NCBI RefSeq assembly: GCF_036010665.1
Contig: NZ_CP108581.1
Location: 1,208,001-1,272,000, forward strand
DNA: 64,000 nucleotides
DNA from: Microbispora sp. NBC_01189
GTDB taxonomy: Bacteria; Actinomycetota; Actinomycetes; Streptosporangiales; Streptosporangiaceae
Direction of reading: 5' to 3'
Shown: positions 59,295-64,000 of the stretch, piece after piece
Layout: each line of letters starts with the position of its first letter
Numbering within the stretch: position 1 is the first letter of the stretch
Translations under genes and position numbers: made by a program
The notes under the pieces: generated by a model
What the model saw: only the letters and a program-made list of their open reading frames with translations
The model's database searches: none
Told to the model about the DNA's origin: nothing

Positions 59295-60449
59295 GTGAAC
59301 AGGAAGTGGCTGCAGATAGCGCTGTCCGCGGTGTCGCTCGGGCTGGCCGTGGCCCTGGTGGTCTACCTGCCGCATATCGTGCACACGCTGACCGGCGCCA
59401 CCGTGAGCTGGCACGAGATCGGCCGGCGGTTCGGCGGCCTCGGCTGGCAGACCATCGCGCTGATGACCCTGCTCTGGCTGGCCAGCCTGTTGGCGTACAC
59501 GTACGTGATGACCTCAGCCCTGCCCGGCCTCACCCACCCGCAGGCGCTCACGCTCAACGCGGCCGGCAGCGCGGTGAGCAACCTGCTGCCGTTCGGCGGC
59601 GCGGCCGGGGTGGCCCTGACGTTCGGCATGACCCGCGGCTGGGGCTTCGCGAACCGGCCGATCGTCGTCTACACGCTGGTCACCGGCATCTGGAACTCGC
59701 TGTTCCGGTTCATCCTGCCGGCCGTGGGGATCGCCTGCCTGCTGATCGCGGGCAAGGCCACCAACCCCACCGTCGCCAAGGCGGGCTGGGCCGGCGCGGT
59801 CTCGATCCTCGCGCTGGTGGCCGTGGTCGCGGCCGCGCTCTACTGGGACCGCGCCGCCGCCGTGCTCGGCCGCGCGCTCGACCGGATCGTACGGCTCGCG
59901 CCCCGGCGGTTCCGCCCGGCCGAGCGCGCGGCGTCGGCGGCGATCGAACGGCTCCGCAGGGACACGGCCGGCATCATCCACACCCGCTGGGCCGGGCTGT
60001 CGCTGGGGATGGTCGCGTTCCTGGTGCTGCAGTGCCTGATCATGGCCGCCTGCATGGTCGCCACCGACTCCTATCCCGGGCCGGCCGAAACCGTGGCCGT
60101 GTTCGCGCTGAGCCGCGTCCTCACCACCGCCCTCGTCACGCCCAGCGGGGCGGGGATCATGGAGGGCGGCGTCGCCGCCCTGCTGATCGGGGCGTTCGGC
60201 CAGCCCGCGGGCGGGGCCACCGCCGCGGCCGTCCTGTTCGGCTTCTGGACGTACACGATCGAGATCCCGTGGGGCGGGCTCGCGCTCGGCGGCTGGGCGT
60301 TGCTGCGCAGGCGGGAGGCGCGGGCCGCGGGCCCGGGAACGGCCCCGGACGCCGACCCCGACCCCGACACCAACCCCGGCACGAGCCCCGGCACCGACAC
60401 CGACACCGACCCGGGCACGGCCGCCGCGCGGCCCTCCCGCGCCCTCTGA
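59295..60449 (+). CDS. UPF0104/lysylphosphatidylglycerol-synthase-like membrane protein
   Basis: The 384-residue protein has eight or so TM helices. It begins NRKWLQIALSAVSLGLAVAL; TLNAAGSAVSNLLPFGGAAG and ALVTPSGAGIMEGGVAALLI are the conserved half-motifs of this flippase-like fold (MprF/AglD-type). The cytoplasmic tail is an odd Asp/Pro/Thr/Gly-rich repeat (DADPDPDTNPGTSPGTDTD). GTG start at 59295 with a G-rich site upstream. It lies 89 bp after the PIG-L gene, co-directional, so it may flip or partner its lipid product. Confidence 0.87.
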   Translation: MNRKWLQIALSAVSLGLAVALVVYLPHIVHTLTGATVSWHEIGRRFGGLGWQTIALMTLLWLASLLAYTYVMTSALPGLTHPQALTLNAAGSAVSNLLPFGGAAGVALTFGMTRGWGFANRPIVVYTLVTGIWNSLFRFILPAVGIACLLIAGKATNPTVAKAGWAGAVSILALVAVVAAALYWDRAAAVLGRALDRIVRLAPRRFRPAERAASAAIERLRRDTAGIIHTRWAGLSLGMVAFLVLQCLIMAACMVATDSYPGPAETVAVFALSRVLTTALVTPSGAGIMEGGVAALLIGAFGQPAGGATAAAVLFGFWTYTIEIPWGGLALGGWALLRRREARAAGPGTAPDADPDPDTNPGTSPGTDTDTDPGTAAARPSRAL

Positions 60450-60727
60450 GCGTCCCGCCGGCCCTCCGCCGGCCCTCCGCCGGTCCCGTGCCGGTCCTGC
60501 CGTGAGACTCCCCCGGATATCGCCCGTGATCACCCGGTTGATCGCCTAATATCGCAGGGCGAGAAGGTGCGGGCGCACGGCTTGGGGAAAGTCTTGTGCC
60601 CGCTTCGGGGCGCGCATACGGTGACGCCTGAAAGACACCCGGCACCCCAGGGCATCCCAGCACACGAACAGACATCCCAAGCACACGCGAAGACGTCCGG
60701 CACTCGACAACAGCAGAGGAGCGTCCC
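60450..60727 (+). promoter_or_regulatory. Gap upstream of the BTAD regulator with short repeats
   Basis: 278 bp. Near 60455-60490 there are three imperfect copies of an 11-bp GCCGGCCCTCC unit. An AT-richer spot around 60538-60555 (GGTTGATCGCCTAATATCGC) may carry the promoter. No ORF or RNA gene is evident. Confidence 0.4.
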
Positions 60728-63700
60728 ATGACTCCCCCGACGAGCCCGGTGACGTTCCGGGTCCTCGGGCCGGTGGGGGCGCACGACGGCGCCGCCGAGC
60801 TCGACCTCGGCGGGCTGCGGCAGCGGGCGGTGCTGGCCCGTCTCCTCGCCGCGCGCGGCCAGGTCGTGCCGGTGGACACCCTGCTGTTCGACCTGTGGGC
60901 CGACGACGCCGCCAAGGGCGCGCAGTCGGGCCTCCAGGTGTACATCTCCCGGCTGCGCCGGGTGCTGGAGCCGAACCGGCCGCGCGGCGGGCCGAACCGG
61001 CTGCTCGTGACCGTCGCGTCCGGCTACGCCCTGCGCGCCGCGCCCGAACAGGTCGACGCGCTGCGCTTCGAGGCCACGGTCCGGTCGGCCGGAGAGCGGC
61101 TGGAGGAGAACCCCCAGTCCGCCCGGGCCCGGCTGGAGTCGGCGCTCGCGCTGTGGCAGGGCACGCCCTACTCGGACTTCACGGACCAGTCGTGGGCCGA
61201 GGCGGAGGTGGCGCGGCTCAGCGAGCTGCGCCTGGTGGCCAGGGAACGGCACGCCGACGCCGGGCTGCGGATGGGCCTGCACGCCGAGACCGTGCCCGAC
61301 CTGGAGGCGCTGACCACCGAGCACGCCCTGCGCGAGGAGGGCTGGCGGCTGCTCGCGCTCGGCCTGTACCGGTGCGGGCGCCAGGGCGACGCGCTGGCCG
61401 CCCTGCGCCGGGCCCGCACGATCCTGGACGACGAGCTGGGCATCGACCCCGGCCCCGCGCTGCGGAAGCTGGAGTCGGACATCCTCGCCCAGGCCCCCGG
61501 GCTCGACCTCGTGCTGCCCGCGCCCCGCAGGCCCGTCGAGATCACCGCGACCTGGCCGCCGCGCCCGGTCGCGACCGGGGACGCGCCGCCGCTGGAGCCC
61601 GAGCCGTTCGTCGGCCGCGACGCCGAACTGGCCGCGCTCGCCTCCGCCGTGCCCCGCGCGCAGGCGGGCCGGTTCACCGTCGCCGTCGTCAGCGGCGACC
61701 CCGGCGCGGGCAAGACCACGCTCGTACGGCGGCTGTTCGAGCGGCTGGAGCACGAGGGCTGGATCGGGGCGACCGGCGGCTGCCCCGACAGCACGGCGAC
61801 CCCGCCGGGCTGGGCCTGGGTGGAGGTGCTGCGCACGCTCATCTCCCGCAGGGGCGCGGGCGAGTACGCCGCGCTGCTCGCGCCGCTGCTGGACGACGCC
61901 GCCCCGGACACGGGCGACGACGAGACGTCGGGGGGCTTCCGGCTGCACCGGGCGGTCGGCGGCTACCTGTCCGCGGTCGCCCGGGAGGCCCCGCTGCTGA
62001 TCCTCCTGGAGGACCTGCACTGGGCCGACGACCAGACGCTCGCGCTGCTGCGCGCGCTGCCGAGCCTGCTCGCCGCCAGCCGGGTGCTGATCGTGGTGAC
62101 CTGCCGCGACGGCGAGCTGAACGACCAGCAGCAGGACGTGCTGGCCGCGCTCGCGCGGCTCGACCCGGTGCGGGTCGGCCTCGGCGGCCTCGACGACGCG
62201 GCGGTGGCGGAGCTGGTCCGGGCGACCTGCGTGCACGAGGTGGACGAGGAGGTCGTCAGCACGATCGTGGAGCGGGCTGGGGGCAACCCGTTCTTCGTGA
62301 AGGAGACGGCCCGCCTGTTCGAGGCCGAGGCGGACATCTCCGAGGTGCCCTCGGGCGTGCGCGACGTGTTGCGGCGGCGGATCGCCCGGCTTCCCGAGCG
62401 GGCCCAGCAGGTGCTGCTCCAGGCCGCGGTGATCGGCCGCGACGTGGACGTGGACGTGCTCGTCGACGTCTCCGGCGACGAGGACGCGGTCGTGGACGCG
62501 GTCGAGGCGGCGCTGCTCGCCGGCCTTGTGACCGAGCCCGGCCCCGGGAAGCTCAGGTTCGACCACGACCTGGTCAGGGACACGATCTACTCCGACGCCT
62601 CCCGGCTGCGCCGGTCGCGGCTGCACGCGGCGGTCGCCTCCGTCATCGAGCAGCGCAGCCCGAACGACGTCGCCGCGCTGGCCCACCACTACGACGCGGC
62701 GGGCACGGTGGAGACCTCCGCCCAGGCCGTGCGGTACGCCGGCCTCGCGGCCGAGCAGGCCGAGCGGAGGTTCGCCCACCGCGAGGCGGCCACGCTGTGG
62801 CAGCAGGCCATCGCCGCCTTCGATCGTGCTCACACAAGCCGGGCCCACGCGGGCCGCGGACCCGTACGGAACCGGCTGGAGTTACAGCTGCGGCTGATCA
62901 GGGCGCTGGCGCTGTGCGGGGACATGACCGCCGCCCGCGCCCACCGTGGAGAGGCGATGGCGGTCGCGCTGCCGTTCGGCGACCTGGAACTGACCGCCCG
63001 CGTCGCGGCGGCCCTCGCGGTGCCGCACAAGGGCATCGCCCGCGACTTCACCCGTACGGCCTGGGAGATCGTCGACGTCACCGAGAAGGCCCTGGTCGAG
63101 CTCCCCGCGGGAGAGCAGTCGCTGCGGGCCAGCCTGCTCGCCACGCTCGCCCTCGAACTGGAGGGGTCGGCGACCGAGCGCGGCTACCAGGCGTCGCTGG
63201 AGGCCGAGGAACTGGCCCGGTCGAGCGGCGACCCCGCGCTGCTCGCCATGGCGCTGAGCGGCCGGCTGCGGCAGTCGTACACGCTGACGCAGGTCGACGA
63301 GCGGGAGACGATCGGCCGCGAACTGCTGCGGGTCGGCGCGGAGTCGGGCCAGATCGCCGTGCAGACGCTGGCGCACCTCGTGCTGCTGGAGTGCGCGGCG
63401 GCGCGGGGCGCCTTCGCCGAGGCCGACGAGCACCTCGCGCAGGCCGAGCTGCTCGGGCGGCGCTACGACCTGCCCGCCCCCGCCGCCGTCGGCGCGTGGT
63501 ACGCCGGGCAGCGGCTCATGATCACCGGTGACTACGCGGGGGCCGAACGCGCCTACCGGAACGCGGCGCGGCTGACCGCGCGCGCGGGCATGCTCGAAGG
63601 CCGCCAGGACCTGCCGCTGATCGCCACGTTCTGCCTGCACCTGGTGGACGGGCGGGCCGCGGAGATGGTCGATCCGCTGAGCGAGGCCCACCAGCGCGGC

Positions 63701-64000
63701 GCCAAGTGGACGCTCGACGCCTACGCCGTGGCGCTCGCCGCCGCCGGCCACGACAGGGACGCCCGGGTGGTGGCCACGAGCCGGGAACCGGTCCGCACCG
63801 ACTTCCTCTACGAGCTGACGCTCATCTGGCGCGCGCTCGCCGGGATGCTGCTCGACGACGAGGGCAGGATGCGGGAGGCGTACGAGAAGCTGGCGCCCTT
63901 CCATGACCGCATCGCCGGGGCGGGCACGGGGGTGGTCGCCCTCTGGCCGGTGGCCAAGACCCTCGGGGACCTCGCCGTACGACTCGGCCTGCCGTCCCGG
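60728..64000 (+). CDS. BTAD/AfsR-like ATPase-TPR transcriptional regulator, 3' end outside window
   Basis: At least 1091 residues, start ATG with AGAGGAG 7 nt upstream. The N-terminal winged-helix DNA-binding domain (FRVLGPVGAHDGAAELDLGG, VYISRLRRVLEP) and BTAD domain (about 95-245, ALALWQGTPYSDF, LDDELGIDPGPALRKLE) define a SARP. Next come a P-loop ATPase (SGDPGAGKTTL at about 327; LLILLEDLHWADD Walker B-like) and a long helical TPR region to the window edge. The family includes AfsR and activators of antibiotic clusters. Its target is unknown: the nearby genes (PIG-L, GT4, membrane protein) could be controlled, but nothing proves it. The end of the gene is not in the window. Confidence 0.9.
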   Translation, partial: MTPPTSPVTFRVLGPVGAHDGAAELDLGGLRQRAVLARLLAARGQVVPVDTLLFDLWADDAAKGAQSGLQVYISRLRRVLEPNRPRGGPNRLLVTVASGYALRAAPEQVDALRFEATVRSAGERLEENPQSARARLESALALWQGTPYSDFTDQSWAEAEVARLSELRLVARERHADAGLRMGLHAETVPDLEALTTEHALREEGWRLLALGLYRCGRQGDALAALRRARTILDDELGIDPGPALRKLESDILAQAPGLDLVLPAPRRPVEITATWPPRPVATGDAPPLEPEPFVGRDAELAALASAVPRAQAGRFTVAVVSGDPGAGKTTLVRRLFERLEHEGWIGATGGCPDSTATPPGWAWVEVLRTLISRRGAGEYAALLAPLLDDAAPDTGDDETSGGFRLHRAVGGYLSAVAREAPLLILLEDLHWADDQTLALLRALPSLLAASRVLIVVTCRDGELNDQQQDVLAALARLDPVRVGLGGLDDAAVAELVRATCVHEVDEEVVSTIVERAGGNPFFVKETARLFEAEADISEVPSGVRDVLRRRIARLPERAQQVLLQAAVIGRDVDVDVLVDVSGDEDAVVDAVEAALLAGLVTEPGPGKLRFDHDLVRDTIYSDASRLRRSRLHAAVASVIEQRSPNDVAALAHHYDAAGTVETSAQAVRYAGLAAEQAERRFAHREAATLWQQAIAAFDRAHTSRAHAGRGPVRNRLELQLRLIRALALCGDMTAARAHRGEAMAVALPFGDLELTARVAAALAVPHKGIARDFTRTAWEIVDVTEKALVELPAGEQSLRASLLATLALELEGSATERGYQASLEAEELARSSGDPALLAMALSGRLRQSYTLTQVDERETIGRELLRVGAESGQIAVQTLAHLVLLECAAARGAFAEADEHLAQAELLGRRYDLPAPAAVGAWYAGQRLMITGDYAGAERAYRNAARLTARAGMLEGRQDLPLIATFCLHLVDGRAAEMVDPLSEAHQRGAKWTLDAYAVALAAAGHDRDARVVATSREPVRTDFLYELTLIWRALAGMLLDDEGRMREAYEKLAPFHDRIAGAGTGVVALWPVAKTLGDLAVRLGLPSR

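Noticed and set aside
60530..62848. 772-codon minus-strand ORF
   Set aside because: Antisense of the BTAD regulator; no plausible domain or start.

Overview
This window looks like chromosomal DNA of a high-GC actinomycete. GC is very high at third codon positions, GTG and TTG starts are common, and many genes overlap by 4 nt (ATGA/GTGA). It carries ergothioneine genes, a PPOX/F420-type oxidoreductase, a CBM2-GH6 cellulase with a perfect CebR-type operator, a BTAD/AfsR-like regulator and XRE/TPR regulators. A Streptosporangiales-type soil actinomycete is my best guess; this is inference from gene content, not a database result.

Layout. 1-5.8 kb: a small coiled-coil protein, then a tightly overlapping three-gene operon of a PD-(D/E)XK nuclease, a winged-helix protein and a very large protein with two ATPase modules (AAA plus HerA/DUF87-like). 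It resembles a nucleic-acid-targeting or anti-phage module that I cannot match to a named system. 5.8-9.8 kb: a TetR/MFS efflux pair and a two-gene membrane/secreted operon. 10-14.6 kb: a secreted M14 carboxypeptidase, an SPW-type membrane protein, a Mut7-C RNase-like protein and a secreted HNH nuclease.

14.6-26.2 kb: a large glycan cluster. Nine minus-strand genes run from a carbamoyltransferase through GT2, GT9, GT4, gmhA, hldE, SDR and GT9 to an NDP-sugar epimerase/decarboxylase. Divergent gmhB and another glycosyltransferase flank it. Together gmhA, hldE and gmhB encode a complete route from sedoheptulose-7-phosphate to an ADP-heptose. An LPS-like sugar pathway in a Gram-positive setting, joined to glycosyltransferases and a carbamoyltransferase, points to a carbamoylated, heptose-containing cell-surface glycan or secreted glycoside.

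26.2-31.9 kb: a lower-GC accessory stretch with an ABC ATPase, two membrane partners, a divergent membrane-anchored protein, two tiny overlapping genes and a 5'-truncated TPR regulator. 32-41 kb: small membrane and flavin proteins, an orphan histidine kinase and egtABCD for ergothioneine, with a decayed IS200/IS605-type tnpB element wedged between egtA and egtB. dapD and a 58-aa membrane protein follow.

41.2-50 kb: the cellulase, malate dehydrogenase, a flavoprotein disulfide reductase, a secreted beta-propeller-like protein, a DUF998 membrane protein, a GH13 enzyme and a cold-shock protein. 50-54.6 kb: a phosphotransferase, an HTH/TPR regulator, a small HTH plus Clp-N pair, and a Phd/VapC toxin-antitoxin pair whose promoter shares operator half-sites with the HTH gene. 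54.6-60.5 kb: a double DUF427 protein, a cysteinyl-tRNA synthetase paralogue with altered HIGH and KMSKS motifs, a possible 31-aa peptide gene, and a GT4 / PIG-L deacetylase / UPF0104-type membrane protein group. From 60.7 kb to the window end: a BTAD-ATPase-TPR regulator cut by the window edge.
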